Notes: generated by a model not told the origin, from the letters alone. A DNA stretch of 64,000 nt from Clostridia bacterium (GCA_017625095.1 JAGALQ010000007.1:36349-100348); one strand, 5' to 3'; positions 31,827 to 41,852 are shown, counted from the stretch's first letter. Numbers and translations: made by a program.

Positions 31827-33059
31827 ATGATAAAACCCGAACTTTTATCACCGGCAGGCGACAGGGAACGCCTTGAAGCTGCCGTGTTGTACGGTGCTGA
31901 CGCCGTGTACCTTGGCTCTACAAGCCTTGGTATGCGTGCTGCGCCGCAGAATTTTGATGCTCAGCAACTTCAAGAGGCTGTTGCACTCTGCCACAGTAAG
32001 GGCAAGAAGGTTTATCTTACCTGTAACGTGCTTGCTCACAACAGTGATCTGATTGCTTTGCCGGGCATTATCGAATCTGCGGTTGAAGCAGGTGTTGATG
32101 CAATGATCATTTCCGATATGGGCGTGCTGTCACTTGTTAAAAAGTATGCACCCGATATGGAAATTCATATCTCGACACAGACCGGTCTTGTCAACCATGC
32201 CGCATGTCAGGCTATGTATGATATGGGTGCCAAGCGTGTTGTTCTTGCACGTGAGCTTTCACTTGATGAGATTGCCGAAATCAGAGCAAAGACACCGTCT
32301 GATCTTGAGATTGAGTGCTTTGTTCACGGCGCAATGTGCGTTTCTTTTTCAGGCAGATGCCTTCTTTCAAATTACTTCCTCGGCAGAGATTCAAACAGGG
32401 GAGAGTGTGCTCAGCCTTGTCGCTGGAAGTATGCGATAATGGAAGAAAAACGTCCGGGATTTTATCTGCCGATAGGTGAAGATCACAGCGGTACATATAT
32501 TATGAATGCGCGTGATATGTGCATGATTGAGCATATTCCCGAAATGGTAAAGGCAGGAATCAGCTCATTCAAAATTGAGGGCAGAGCAAAATCGTCTTAC
32601 TATACGGCGGTTATAACAAACGCATACCGTGCCGCAATTGACGGATATCTCAGAAATCCTACCGATGATTATAAACCCGAACAGTGGATGATTGATGAAA
32701 CACGAAAGGTCAGCCACAGAGAGTACTGTACAGGCTTTTTCTACAGTGATCCGCGAGATGATGCACAGATTTTTTACGACGGCGTGTATAAGCGCAACTG
32801 GAACGTTATGGCAGAGGTTAACTCCTGCGAAAACGGCAGAGTTTACGTTACTCAGCGTAATCGCTTCTTCGAGGGTGACGAGCTTGAAATAATGGTTGCA
32901 GGCGCTGAGCCGCTCACGGTTAAGGTGGAAGGTCTGCTCAACGAAAAGGGCGAGCCTATTGACGTTGCGCCTCATCCGATGATGAAGTGCAGCTTTATAT
33001 GCGATGCCGATATTCATCCCGGTGCTCTTATCCGTAAACCGGCTGATGACGAACAGTAA
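31827..33059 (+). CDS. Peptidase U32-family protein (TrhP/YrrO-like)
   Basis: The 410-residue protein begins KPELLSPAGDRERLEAAVLYGADAVYLG and has the U32 cysteine cluster (HGAMCVSFSGRCLLSN, then RGECAQPCRW), now regarded as an iron-sulfur site in family members that hydroxylate tRNA U34 or 23S rRNA rather than proteases. The gene order after mltG matches the Bacillus yrrL-yrrO region, favouring a TrhP-type tRNA-hydroxylation role. ATG 31827 starts two bases after the mltG stop; a TTG at 31821 is less likely. A terminator follows. Confidence 0.88.
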   Translation: MIKPELLSPAGDRERLEAAVLYGADAVYLGSTSLGMRAAPQNFDAQQLQEAVALCHSKGKKVYLTCNVLAHNSDLIALPGIIESAVEAGVDAMIISDMGVLSLVKKYAPDMEIHISTQTGLVNHAACQAMYDMGAKRVVLARELSLDEIAEIRAKTPSDLEIECFVHGAMCVSFSGRCLLSNYFLGRDSNRGECAQPCRWKYAIMEEKRPGFYLPIGEDHSGTYIMNARDMCMIEHIPEMVKAGISSFKIEGRAKSSYYTAVITNAYRAAIDGYLRNPTDDYKPEQWMIDETRKVSHREYCTGFFYSDPRDDAQIFYDGVYKRNWNVMAEVNSCENGRVYVTQRNRFFEGDELEIMVAGAEPLTVKVEGLLNEKGEPIDVAPHPMMKCSFICDADIHPGALIRKPADDEQ

Positions 33060-33070
33060 TAATAAATTTA

Positions 33071-33108
33071 ACAGACAAAGGCAGTGTATATGCTTTTGTC
33101 TGTTTTTT
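33071..33108 (+). terminator. Rho-independent terminator ending the tmk-U32 run
   Basis: ACAGACAAAGGCA (33071-33083) pairs with TGCTTTTGTCTGT (33091-33103), followed by a T run. Confidence 0.9.
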
Positions 33109-33190
33109 TATTCAAAAATATTCCGTCAAAAATCTTGCCTTTTATATATGTATATAGTAAAATATCACTATCTTATTATGGTGGTATATT

Positions 33191-35560
33191 ATGTTCAGTG
33201 AGAAATTTATTGAGTTAAGAAAACAGGCAATTGAAAAACAGTTCGGCAGAATGAATGCTATGCAGCGCAGTGCGATTTTTCACACTCGGGGTCCGCTTCT
33301 TGTGCTTGCAGGTGCGGGCAGCGGTAAAACAACCGTGCTTGTTAACCGTATTGCAAACATAATTCAGTTTGGAGATGCCTACTATTCCGGCGATTTATGC
33401 CGTACCGTAACGCAGAGTGATATTGATGCGATTGAAGCTTATCTTGCAGGTGACGATTTTGCCTATGTCGAGATAGATGACCTTATGCGTGTTAATGCTC
33501 CGCGTCCGTGGGAGATTCTTGCAATCACCTTCACTAACAAGGCGGCAACCGAGCTTAAGGAGCGTCTTGAGCGTATGCTCGGGCCTGACGGTCTTGATAT
33601 ATGGGCAAGCACTTTTCACTCTGCCTGTGCGCGTATCCTGCGCAGACACGGTGAGCATTTAGGCTTTACCAATCACTTCACAATTTATGATACCGATGAT
33701 TCACGCAGAGCGATGAAAGAGTGTCAGCGTGCGCTCAATATCGAAGAGCGTGTTATCGGTCATAAGGCGGCTCTTGCAGAAATCAGCAGAGCAAAGGACA
33801 GTCTTATAAGCCCCGAAGAATTCAAGCAGAACGCAGGCAGTGATTTCCGACTTCAGAAGATTGCGGCACTGTATGAGCTTTATCAGCAGAATCTTCAGCG
33901 TGCCGACGCAATGGATTTTGACGATATTATTGTCAACACTGTTCGTCTTTTAGAAACCAATAAAGAAGTCCTCGAATACTATCAGAACCGTTTTAAGTAC
34001 ATAATGGTTGATGAGTATCAGGATACAAACCACGCTCAGTACAGACTTGTAAGTATTCTTGCCGCAAAGCACAGAAATCTCTGCGTTGTCGGTGACGATG
34101 ATCAGAGTATTTACAAATTCCGCGGTGCTACAATTGAGAATATTCTTTCGTTTGAAAAACAGTTCAATGCTTCTGTTATAAAGCTTGAGCAGAATTACCG
34201 TTCAACCCAGACTATCCTTGATGCCGCAAACGCAGTTATCAAAAATAACGATCAGCGCAAGGGCAAAGAGCTCTGGACTGACAACGGTGACGGTGAAAAA
34301 ATCATACTCAACACTTCCTATGATGAACAGTCGGAGGCAAGATATATTGCCGATACGGTGCTTGACGGTGTTGCCGCAGGCAAGCGTTTTTGCGATTTTG
34401 CCGTGCTCTACCGTGCAAACGCACAGTCAAACTCGGTTGAAAATGCCTTTGTGCGTATGGGTGTTCCTTATCAGATTTTCGGCGGTCACAAGTTCTACGA
34501 CCGTAAAGAAATCAGGGATGCGATTGCCTATCTGACCGTTATAAATAACCCTGCAGACGATATAAGGCTGCGCCGTATTATAAACGAGCCTAAGAGGGGA
34601 ATAGGTGACACAACCGTTTCAAATGCCGCAGATATTGCAAATTCTCTCGGTATCAGCCTGTTTGAGGTTATTTCAAATGCCGAGGATTATCCTCAGCTCA
34701 AACGCGCTTCAGCAAAGCTTAAAGAGTTTTCAGCTATGATTAACAGCTTTGTTGAAAGAGCAGAAGAGCTTTCAATCAAAGATTTATTTGATACCTGTAT
34801 GAAAGAAAGCGGCTATGTTGACTCCCTTGCGCTTGACCCTGCAACGTATACCGAGCGTCTTGCCAACGTCAACGAGCTTTCTAACAACCTTCAGCGATAT
34901 TCTGAAGAAAACGATGAAGCTTCACTTACAGGCTTCCTTGAAGAAGTTGCACTTATGACAGACCTTGACAATATGGAGGAGAATGCGGAACGTGTTGTTA
35001 TGATGACGCTTCACTCCGCCAAGGGTCTTGAGTTTGATAACGTGTTTATTGTAGGTATGGAAGAGGGCGTGTTCCCGGGTATGCAGGCTGTCTACAATCC
35101 GGCTGAAATTGAAGAAGAGCGCAGGCTTGCATACGTCGGTATCACAAGAGCCAAGAAGAATCTTTATCTCACAAAAGCACGCACAAGAATGCTTTACGGC
35201 TCAACAACTCACAACCGTGTTTCACGTTTCGTTGATGAGATTCCCAATTCACTTATCAAAAACACGGGCGTTGCGGCACAGCCTCCGATGTTCGGTGGCG
35301 GAATGGGCGGCTCTATGGGCGGCAATCCGTATGCGACACAGTTCAAAAAAGCCACTGCACCTGCTCCGAAACCTGCACCGAAGCCTGCTCAGCCGATAGA
35401 AAACCTTGTTGTGGGTGACAGCGTTTCTCACGCCACTTTCGGCACGGGTGTTGTGCTCTCGGCAAAACCGATGGGCAACGATATTCTGCTTGAAATTGCC
35501 TTTGATAAAGCAGGTACTAAAAAGCTTATGGCAAAGTTTGCCAAGCTTAAAAAGATATAA
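33191..35560 (+). CDS. pcrA: UvrD/Rep-type DNA helicase (PcrA-like)
   Basis: The 789-residue superfamily 1A helicase acts in DNA repair and clearing of replication obstacles. It has the Q motif near MQRSAI, Walker A GAGSGKT (41-47), Walker B VDEYQDTN, motif III GDDDQSIYKFRGA, and the late HSAKGLEFDNVFIVGMEEG. About 45 acidic residues are inserted between motifs I and Ia (from ANIIQFGDAYYSG to RPWEILAITFT), longer than in Bacillus PcrA. A C-terminal low-complexity linker precedes a tudor-like VGDSVSHATFGTGVV domain that binds RNA polymerase in PcrA. The start is ATG with GGTGG upstream. Confidence 0.93.
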   Translation: MFSEKFIELRKQAIEKQFGRMNAMQRSAIFHTRGPLLVLAGAGSGKTTVLVNRIANIIQFGDAYYSGDLCRTVTQSDIDAIEAYLAGDDFAYVEIDDLMRVNAPRPWEILAITFTNKAATELKERLERMLGPDGLDIWASTFHSACARILRRHGEHLGFTNHFTIYDTDDSRRAMKECQRALNIEERVIGHKAALAEISRAKDSLISPEEFKQNAGSDFRLQKIAALYELYQQNLQRADAMDFDDIIVNTVRLLETNKEVLEYYQNRFKYIMVDEYQDTNHAQYRLVSILAAKHRNLCVVGDDDQSIYKFRGATIENILSFEKQFNASVIKLEQNYRSTQTILDAANAVIKNNDQRKGKELWTDNGDGEKIILNTSYDEQSEARYIADTVLDGVAAGKRFCDFAVLYRANAQSNSVENAFVRMGVPYQIFGGHKFYDRKEIRDAIAYLTVINNPADDIRLRRIINEPKRGIGDTTVSNAADIANSLGISLFEVISNAEDYPQLKRASAKLKEFSAMINSFVERAEELSIKDLFDTCMKESGYVDSLALDPATYTERLANVNELSNNLQRYSEENDEASLTGFLEEVALMTDLDNMEENAERVVMMTLHSAKGLEFDNVFIVGMEEGVFPGMQAVYNPAEIEEERRLAYVGITRAKKNLYLTKARTRMLYGSTTHNRVSRFVDEIPNSLIKNTGVAAQPPMFGGGMGGSMGGNPYATQFKKATAPAPKPAPKPAQPIENLVVGDSVSHATFGTGVVLSAKPMGNDILLEIAFDKAGTKKLMAKFAKLKKI

Positions 35561-35582
35561 AATTTTTAGGGAGATGTAAAAA

Positions 35583-36506
35583 ATGATCAAATCAATTCCT
35601 AACGGTGTCTATCCGACAATGATAACACCTTATACAGCAGATAACAAAGTCGACTATAACGCTGTTGAGCAGATTATCAACTGGTACTGTGAGCGCGGTG
35701 TTGACGGTATCTTTGCAATCTGTCAGTCAAGCGAAATTTTCTTCCTCTCCTTTGAAGAGAGATATGAGCTGCTCAAGTTTATTATTGAGCACACTCCAAA
35801 AAATATCTCAATTGTCGCCTCGGGTCACACAGCAGACGATATTCCGACACAGCTTGATGAGGCAAAGCGCTTTATCGACCTTGGTATCGACGGCTATGTG
35901 TTTATCTCAAACCGTCTTGCAAAGCAGGATGAGAGCGACGACGTTTTACTTAAAAATGTTGATATATTTATGAATGAGATTCAGGATACTGCATTCGGTA
36001 TTTATGAGTGTCCCTATCCCTACAAACGTCTTATGACACCCGAAACTCTCGGCAAGCTTGCACGCACGGGCAGATTCACCTTCCTCAAGGATACCTGCTG
36101 TAACCCTGAGCAGATAAAGGCAAAGCTTGATGCAGTTGAGGGAACGGGTCTTAAGATTTATAATGCAAACTCCGCAACTCTGCTCGATACCTTAAAGATG
36201 GGTTGTGCAGGTTTCTCAGGTGTTATGGCTAACTTCCACCCCGAGCTTTATTCTTGGCTTTGCAAAAACTATGAGAAAGAGCCTGAAAAGGCACAGCTTG
36301 TGCAGGATGTTGTCGGCTTCTTCTCCGTTGCAGAGCGCCAGGTTTACCCCATAAATGCAAAGTATTATCTCACACTTGACGGCCTTGATATGGGCTATAC
36401 GTCAAGAGCACGCAGCATTGATGATTTCAACATCGGCTGTCACTATGAGATTGAAGAAATGCACCGCGTCACTCAGTTTGTAAAAGCACAGCTCGGCATA
36501 AAATAA
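35583..36506 (+). CDS. DapA/N-acetylneuraminate-lyase-family aldolase
   Basis: The 307-residue TIM-barrel protein is of the class I aldolase DapA/NAL family: GVYPTMITPYTADNKVD at the N-terminus, the IYECPYPYKRL segment with the conserved Tyr, and Schiff-base Lys in FTFLKDTCC. Key positions differ from true dihydrodipicolinate synthase (no GTTGE motif; CQSSEIF instead), so it is more likely a sugar-acid or sialic-acid-type lyase. The gene starts 22 bases after pcrA, with GGGAG upstream, and is followed after 21 bases by the secreted hydrolase gene. Confidence 0.85.
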   Translation: MIKSIPNGVYPTMITPYTADNKVDYNAVEQIINWYCERGVDGIFAICQSSEIFFLSFEERYELLKFIIEHTPKNISIVASGHTADDIPTQLDEAKRFIDLGIDGYVFISNRLAKQDESDDVLLKNVDIFMNEIQDTAFGIYECPYPYKRLMTPETLGKLARTGRFTFLKDTCCNPEQIKAKLDAVEGTGLKIYNANSATLLDTLKMGCAGFSGVMANFHPELYSWLCKNYEKEPEKAQLVQDVVGFFSVAERQVYPINAKYYLTLDGLDMGYTSRARSIDDFNIGCHYEIEEMHRVTQFVKAQLGIK

Positions 36507-36527
36507 CATCTTGAAAGGGTGTTAATA

Positions 36528-37934
36528 ATGAAAAAAACGTTCAAAGCGATAGTCAGTCTTCTGCTGGTTTTAACGCTTGTTTTCTGTTGTTCGTCGGCAG
36601 CTTTTGCAACCGATGACGGTTGTGATTGCGGCAAAACTCCCGTTGTTTTTGTCAACGGTATCGGCGGCACGATTTTTTCTGTTGATGAAAACGGTGACGA
36701 GTACCCGATCTTTCCGATAGAAAGCGACGTGATGGTAAAAGAAATCCTCACGTTTATTCCTGCCGCGTTCATTACAGGCATATTCGGCGGATGGGATTAT
36801 TTTGCTCAGTCGCTCGATACAATGCTCTGCAAGCTTTTTGCAGGTATGGATTGTGACAATGAGGGCAATTCCGTGCTCCCGGCACACGCTGACGAGTGCG
36901 ACGCGGTCACGGTTGAAGAGCATATGTATGATAACGAGTTCGATTTTCTTTACGATTGGCGTCTTGACCCTTATGAATCAGCTGCACAGCTCGACGCTTA
37001 TATTGACGAAATTATCGAGGTTACAGGTCACGATAAGGTAATTATCAACGCCTTCAGTGAGGGTGGCGAAATTGCCCTTGCTTACTTTGATGAATACGGC
37101 AGTGATAAGGTTGAAATGTATATTTCACAGTGCTCTGCTTTTCAGGGTCTTACCCTTATCGGTATGCTTTTCACAAATCAGTGCCGCGTTGATGCCGATC
37201 AGCTTTACAACTTCCTTATGACTATGCTTCCCGTATCAAACGTTGATCAGGGTGTGCTTGATTTGCTCACGGTGCTCAGATATACGGGGATATACAACAT
37301 TCTTACGGCACTTGTCAACAAGATCCTTGACGAATGCTTCGACACGATTTATTCGGGCTTTGCAACCGATGTTTTTGCCTGCATGCCCGGTGTATTCAAT
37401 TTTGTGCCGGCCGAGTATTATGACGATGCGGTTAAAATGGTATTCGGTGACAAGCCGCAGTATGCAAAGCTTGTCGAAAAGCTCGATAAATACCATCTCG
37501 CTCAGGTGAATGCCGAGAAAATCCTCAAGGAAGCTCAGGCAAACGGTATGGCTGTTGCATTTGTTTCGCATTACGGTGTTGCTCCTATGCCGCTTGTCGG
37601 TGATAAATGCTATCAGACCGACGGACTTATCGACTCTGCAAACACATCGGGCGGTGCAACCTTTGCACCGATGGATAAACCGTTTGACAAAAATTACAAG
37701 CAGAAGGTTGACGACGGACACGGTCACGTTTCACCCGACGGCGCGGTTGATGCTTCAACCTGTATGTTCCCCGAAAGTACATGGTTTGTCAGCGGTTTCA
37801 GCCACTGGAACGTATCCGAAAACCTTATCGAATGGCTTGAAGGCTGTGACGGTCAGCCGACAATAAACGACAATCCCGAATTTCCGCAGTTCCTTGTAGG
37901 CGATTCTGCAGAGAATACGGTCAAACCGTGGTAA
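36528..37934 (+). CDS. Secreted alpha/beta-hydrolase (LCAT/lipase-like)
   Basis: This is a 468-residue protein with a Sec signal peptide (MKKTFKAIVSLLLVLTLVFC, cleavage near SAAFA at about residue 27). The mature part opens with PVVFVNGIGGT, an oxyanion-loop-like motif, and has a nucleophile elbow AFSEGG with Ser 177 plus a late GFSHWNVSEN His, resembling lecithin:cholesterol acyltransferase-type lipases. It probably acts extracellularly on lipids or esters. ATG 36528 has AAAGGGTG 7-8 bases upstream; GTG 36519 overlaps that site. A terminator follows. Confidence 0.8.
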   Translation: MKKTFKAIVSLLLVLTLVFCCSSAAFATDDGCDCGKTPVVFVNGIGGTIFSVDENGDEYPIFPIESDVMVKEILTFIPAAFITGIFGGWDYFAQSLDTMLCKLFAGMDCDNEGNSVLPAHADECDAVTVEEHMYDNEFDFLYDWRLDPYESAAQLDAYIDEIIEVTGHDKVIINAFSEGGEIALAYFDEYGSDKVEMYISQCSAFQGLTLIGMLFTNQCRVDADQLYNFLMTMLPVSNVDQGVLDLLTVLRYTGIYNILTALVNKILDECFDTIYSGFATDVFACMPGVFNFVPAEYYDDAVKMVFGDKPQYAKLVEKLDKYHLAQVNAEKILKEAQANGMAVAFVSHYGVAPMPLVGDKCYQTDGLIDSANTSGGATFAPMDKPFDKNYKQKVDDGHGHVSPDGAVDASTCMFPESTWFVSGFSHWNVSENLIEWLEGCDGQPTINDNPEFPQFLVGDSAENTVKPW

Positions 37935-37948
37935 CAATATAAATTGTA

Positions 37949-37983
37949 AGAGGTCACTTCATCGCGAAGTGATCTCTTTTTTA
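37949..37983 (+). terminator. Rho-independent terminator
   Basis: AGAGGTCACTTC (37949-37960) pairs with GAAGTGATCTCT (37966-37977), followed by a T run. Confidence 0.92.
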
Positions 37984-38090
37984 GTGTGTGCGGCAAATAT
38001 GCTCACAAAATAATTATTTTTTCTGTGTTATTATGACCTTTTTTTCACTGCCTGAGCGTTAAACTCTGAATCAGGGGTGGTGATGAATGT

Positions 38091-39104
38091 GTGAAACAGG
38101 TTGTATACGTTGATGTGCTTGTTGCGCTGAACATTATTGTCAGCTTTTTTCTGATTAAGGCTGTCTGTGCGATTGCACGTGAAAAACCAAGGACCGTGCG
38201 CGTGCTTATCGGCTCGGTGATGGGCGGTGCGTATTCGCTCGTTATTTTTCTGCCTGAAATACATACAGTTTTGAGCATAACAGGACGTATTGCTTTTTTG
38301 CTGATTGTGACTGCTGCTGTGTTCGGTTTCGGAAACCTAAAGAGATATTTGCGCTGTTATCTGCTTTTGTGTGCGGCTTCAGTGCTGTGTGCAGGTGTGT
38401 TGGTGGCATTATGGATTATGCTCTTGCCGCAGGCTGTTATGCTGCGTAACGGCTCGTTTTACGTGGATGTCAGCTTTGTCCAGCTTGTTATTGTCTGTGC
38501 TTTGGTGTACATCGGTGCGAGGATTTTCGGCAGGTTTCTTGCAAAGCGTGCCGATGAGGAATCAGACGTACGGCTTGAAATCACGTTTCAGGGCAAGAAA
38601 GTTAACGCAAACGGAATTGTTGACACGGGTAACACACTGCGTGATTCCTTCACGGGTGAACCTGTGAGCATTATTTCTCAGAGCCTTGCGCTGAGTCTGC
38701 TGCCTGAAAGGTACTTCAGCGCGGCAATAGAGCCTATGAGCGGCAATATGCCCGAGGGTATGCACCTTATAGTATCCGATACGGTCGGTTCAAGTGCGCT
38801 GATGTGCTCGTTCAAAGCTGAAAGTATGGTGCTGATTACGTCGGATAAGCAGATTAAAACTGAAAACGCAACGCTTGCCGTCAGCACAAGAGAAACATTT
38901 TCGGGCGGCAGAAACGTGCTAGTCAACGCGATATATGCTAACGATATTCAGGGAGGAAACAGTTGTGATAAGAAAGCTGAAATCACTCATATTAAGCATA
39001 AGGCTTCGGCTGAAAAAACAAGGAGTTTACTACATAAACGGTCCCGAAACTCTGCCGGCTCCGCTGACGGGTGTGCAGGAAAAAGAGGTGATGCGGCGCA
39101 TTGA
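38091..39104 (+). CDS. spoIIGA: Sporulation pro-sigma-E processing protease SpoIIGA
   Basis: The 337-residue protein has five N-terminal membrane segments and a C-terminal aspartyl-protease domain with DTGN at residues 178-181. SpoIIGA removes the pro-sequence of sigma-E in the mother cell after SpoIIR signalling from the forespore. The directly downstream sigE confirms identity. GTG 38091 has GGGGTGG upstream. Oddly, the frame continues 140 bases past the sigE start, giving about 50 low-complexity basic residues after DIQGG; the protein would be near family length if it ended there. A lost stop codon or a frameshift is likely. Expression is expected at sporulation onset. Confidence 0.92.
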   Translation: MKQVVYVDVLVALNIIVSFFLIKAVCAIAREKPRTVRVLIGSVMGGAYSLVIFLPEIHTVLSITGRIAFLLIVTAAVFGFGNLKRYLRCYLLLCAASVLCAGVLVALWIMLLPQAVMLRNGSFYVDVSFVQLVIVCALVYIGARIFGRFLAKRADEESDVRLEITFQGKKVNANGIVDTGNTLRDSFTGEPVSIISQSLALSLLPERYFSAAIEPMSGNMPEGMHLIVSDTVGSSALMCSFKAESMVLITSDKQIKTENATLAVSTRETFSGGRNVLVNAIYANDIQGGNSCDKKAEITHIKHKASAEKTRSLLHKRSRNSAGSADGCAGKRGDAAH

Positions 39105-39672
39105 AAGCGGCGACGAATCCGCAAGAGAAAAGCTGATTGTGCATAACTTAAGGCTTGTTGTTTATATTGCAAGAAAGTTTGAAAACTCGGGTGTCGGAAT
39201 TGAAGACCTTATTTCAATCGGCACAATCGGTCTGATAAAAGCGGTAAACACATTTTGTCCTTCGCGTAACATAAAGCTAGCAACCTATGCTTCAAGATGT
39301 ATAGAAAATGAAATTCTTATGCATCTTCGCAAAATTTCAAATTCAAAAGCTGAAGTTTCGATTGATGAGCCACTTAATGTTGACTGGGACGGCAATGAGC
39401 TTCTGCTTTCGGATATTCTCGGCAGTGATGCCGACAGCGTCAACACAGGGCTTGAGCACGAGGATGAGCGTAATACGCTGCTGAGTATTGTCAGCACACT
39501 CAACGAGAGGGAGCAGACGATAATGCGCCTGCGCTTCGGTATCGGCAGTGAGCGTGAACACACGCAAAAGGAGGTTGCGGAAATGCTCGGAATATCGCAG
39601 AGCTATATTTCGCGGCTTGAAAAAAGAATAATCGAGCATATTAAATTTGAGATGGAAACAGTATTGAATTAA
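38965..39672 (+). CDS. sigE: RNA polymerase sporulation sigma factor sigma-E
   Basis: The 235-residue sigma-70-family factor of the early mother cell closely matches Bacillus sigma-E: an amphipathic pro-sequence, then [51 protein letters not shown] (region 2) and the region 4 helix-turn-helix [23 protein letters not shown]. Cleavage by SpoIIGA is expected just before or around the YYINGPE segment. GTG 38965 has GGGAGG 8 bases upstream; this start lies 140 bases inside spoIIGA, so the two genes overlap heavily. A terminator follows. Confidence 0.95.
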   Translation: MIRKLKSLILSIRLRLKKQGVYYINGPETLPAPLTGVQEKEVMRRIESGDESAREKLIVHNLRLVVYIARKFENSGVGIEDLISIGTIGLIKAVNTFCPSRNIKLATYASRCIENEILMHLRKISNSKAEVSIDEPLNVDWDGNELLLSDILGSDADSVNTGLEHEDERNTLLSIVSTLNEREQTIMRLRFGIGSEREHTQKEVAEMLGISQSYISRLEKRIIEHIKFEMETVLN

Positions 39673-39692
39673 TTACATAAATGTTATAATAT

Positions 39693-39724
39693 ATAGGCAG
39701 GCATTATCGTCTGCCTATTTTTTA
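39693..39724 (+). terminator. Terminator after sigE
   Basis: ATAGGCAG (39693-39700) pairs with CTGCCTAT (39711-39718), followed by a T run. Confidence 0.88.
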
Positions 39725-39740
39725 TCAGGGTGGTGAATTT

Positions 39741-40892
39741 ATGAAAACTGCGGCTGTTGTAGCTGAATATAATCCCTTTCACTGCGGACACAGGTATCAG
39801 CTTGAAAAAACGCGTGAGGCAGGGGCGACCCATATTGTTGCGGTAATGAGCGGCAATTTTGTCCAGCGTGGCGAAGCGGCGATTTTTGATAAATTCACGC
39901 GTGCAAAAACAGCGGTTGACTGCGGCGCAGACCTTGTTGTTGAGCTTCCGCTGCCGTGGGCAATGAGCACGGCACAGAATTTTGCAAGAGGTGCGATAAG
40001 TCTTGCAGGTGCCCTCGGCTGCGTCGATATGCTCTCTTTCGGCAGTGAATGTGACGATGTTACGGCGCTTGAGCGCGTTGCACAGACTGTTTATTCGGCA
40101 GAGTTTGAATTGAAACTGGCGGAGCTTTTACCGCAGTGTGTTTCCTATGCCAATGCCCGTGAACAGGCTGTTGCTGCCCTTTGCGGTGCGCAATTTGCAG
40201 GCTTGCTTGCAAATCCTAACAGCATTCTCGCTGTTGAGTATATTGCGGCGGCAAAAAAATTCGGTTTTGATTTTGAGTTTAATGCCGTCAGGCGAATGGG
40301 TGACGGATATAATTCGCTTTCAGCTTCGGGTAACGGCTTTGCTTCTGCAAGTGCGATACGCCGCCTTATAGCTTCTCGCAGCGATTATTTTTCGTATGTT
40401 CCCGTTACCTACCCGTCTGAATTTGCTGATTTTTCAAAGCTTGATACGGCTGTGCTTTATGCACTGCGAAAAATGTCGGCAGATGAAATTGCTCTTGCTC
40501 CCGATATATCCGAGGGGCTTGAAAACAGAATCTTTGAAGCTGTGAGGATTTCTGGCAGCTTTGATGAGCTTATTGAAAACATAAAAACAAAACGTTATCC
40601 TACAGCGAGAATCCGCAGGATTATTATGAGTTTGCTGCTCGGTGTTAAAGCCAAGCATTCGCAGGGGCTGCCGCCTTATATCCGTATTCTTGCCTGCAAC
40701 GAAAAGGGCAGAGAAATTCTATCGGCGGCAAATCCGTCATTACCCGTTGTTGCCAGAGCTTCGCAGTTCAGACAGTTTGACGGTATTGCAGGTGAAATAT
40801 TTACGCTTGAATGTACGGCTGACGATATTTATGCACTGTGTTATTCTCCTGTACGGGAGTGCGGTGCCGATTATAAAGCAAAAGTATTTTAA
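39741..40892 (+). CDS. tmcAL: tRNA(Met) cytidine acetate ligase (TmcAL/YlbM)
   Basis: The 383-residue nucleotidyltransferase-fold protein forms acetyl-AMP and acetylates C34 of elongator tRNA(Met). It starts VVAEYNPFHCGHRYQL, containing the HxGH motif, followed by MSGNFVQRGEAAIFDKFTRAK, both diagnostic of the family, and ELPLPWAMSTAQNFARG. GGGTGGTG precedes the ATG. It lies after the sigE terminator and 14 bases before the isomerase-like gene. Confidence 0.93.
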   Translation: MKTAAVVAEYNPFHCGHRYQLEKTREAGATHIVAVMSGNFVQRGEAAIFDKFTRAKTAVDCGADLVVELPLPWAMSTAQNFARGAISLAGALGCVDMLSFGSECDDVTALERVAQTVYSAEFELKLAELLPQCVSYANAREQAVAALCGAQFAGLLANPNSILAVEYIAAAKKFGFDFEFNAVRRMGDGYNSLSASGNGFASASAIRRLIASRSDYFSYVPVTYPSEFADFSKLDTAVLYALRKMSADEIALAPDISEGLENRIFEAVRISGSFDELIENIKTKRYPTARIRRIIMSLLLGVKAKHSQGLPPYIRILACNEKGREILSAANPSLPVVARASQFRQFDGIAGEIFTLECTADDIYALCYSPVRECGADYKAKVF

Positions 40893-40906
40893 CGGAGGTA
40901 TTTTTT

Positions 40907-41731
40907 ATGTATCTTGGTATTATCAACGGTTGGTCTGACGGCTGCATCAAAGCTGTCAGCGAAAAAGGTCTTGGCTGGGTTGAATTCTGTGTGAACTGCA
41001 ATTATGACAGTGCAGAGGTTCTTGCACAGGCAGATGAAATAAAGCTCAGCTGCGAAAAATACGGTGTGCGTGTCGGCTCAATCGGTCGCTGGGGAATGGA
41101 TAGGGTAGACGACAACGGTCAGATAATTCCCGAGGCTCTTCAGCACGATAAAAACTGTATTGACCTTGCTTCAAAGCTCGGTTGTCCCGTATTCAACTGC
41201 GGCTGTAACGAGGTTGAAACAATGAGCTTTATGGAAAACTGCGATAACGCAATAAACTACCTTTCAAAGCTTATTGAGTACGGTAAGGAGCGCAACGTAA
41301 AAATCGCGGTCTACAACTGCGACTGGGCGAATTTTGTTATTGAAGACAATGCGTGGAGTGTTGTTCTCGGCAGATTGCCCGAGCTCGGTATCAAATACGA
41401 TACATCTCACTGCATAAACAGAGGCGGCGACTATCTCGCCGAAATGGAAAAGTGGGGCAACAGATTCTACCATTTCCACGTTAAAGGCACACTTTACATA
41501 AAAGGTGAGCATTATGACGATCCGCCCGCAGGTCTTGATGATGTCAAGTGGGGTCCCGTGTTTGCTCTGCTCTATATAAAGGGCTACAACGGTATGCTCT
41601 CAATCGAGCCTCATTCAAGCAAATGGAAAGGTAAAATCGGTCAGTGGGGCGTTGACTATACAATCAACTTCATCAAACCGTATATTATGTCTGAAGATTA
41701 TTCTTACAGCGAAAACCCGTATATGCCGTAA
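40907..41731 (+). CDS. Sugar phosphate isomerase/epimerase-like TIM-barrel protein
   Basis: The 274-residue protein resembles the AP endonuclease family 2/xylose-isomerase-like TIM barrels: GWVEFCVN near the N-terminus, LGIKYDTSHCINRGGDY, FYHFHVKGT and SIEPHSSKW provide the usual Glu/Asp/His metal ligands. Its specific sugar substrate is unknown. CGGAGGTA precedes the ATG. It is co-directional with tmcAL but functionally unrelated; the putP promoter follows. Confidence 0.83.
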   Translation: MYLGIINGWSDGCIKAVSEKGLGWVEFCVNCNYDSAEVLAQADEIKLSCEKYGVRVGSIGRWGMDRVDDNGQIIPEALQHDKNCIDLASKLGCPVFNCGCNEVETMSFMENCDNAINYLSKLIEYGKERNVKIAVYNCDWANFVIEDNAWSVVLGRLPELGIKYDTSHCINRGGDYLAEMEKWGNRFYHFHVKGTLYIKGEHYDDPPAGLDDVKWGPVFALLYIKGYNGMLSIEPHSSKWKGKIGQWGVDYTINFIKPYIMSEDYSYSENPYMP

Positions 41732-41756
41732 AAAAATAAAAATTATTAAAAATAGC

Positions 41757-41828
41757 TTGCATATTTTGTCTTTTAGTGTTAGAATAGCATATGTTTTATC
41801 TTGGTAACACTTTAACTTGCTAAAGTGT
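41757..41828 (+). promoter_or_regulatory. putP promoter and leader dyad
   Basis: TTGCAT (41757-41762) and TAGAAT (41780-41785) are 17 bases apart. Downstream, ACACTTTA (41807-41814) pairs with TAAAGTGT (41821-41828) around a six-base centre; it could be an operator or an mRNA stem 25 bases before the start. Confidence 0.6.
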
Positions 41829-41852
41829 CACAAAAAAAGAGAGGTTAAAATT

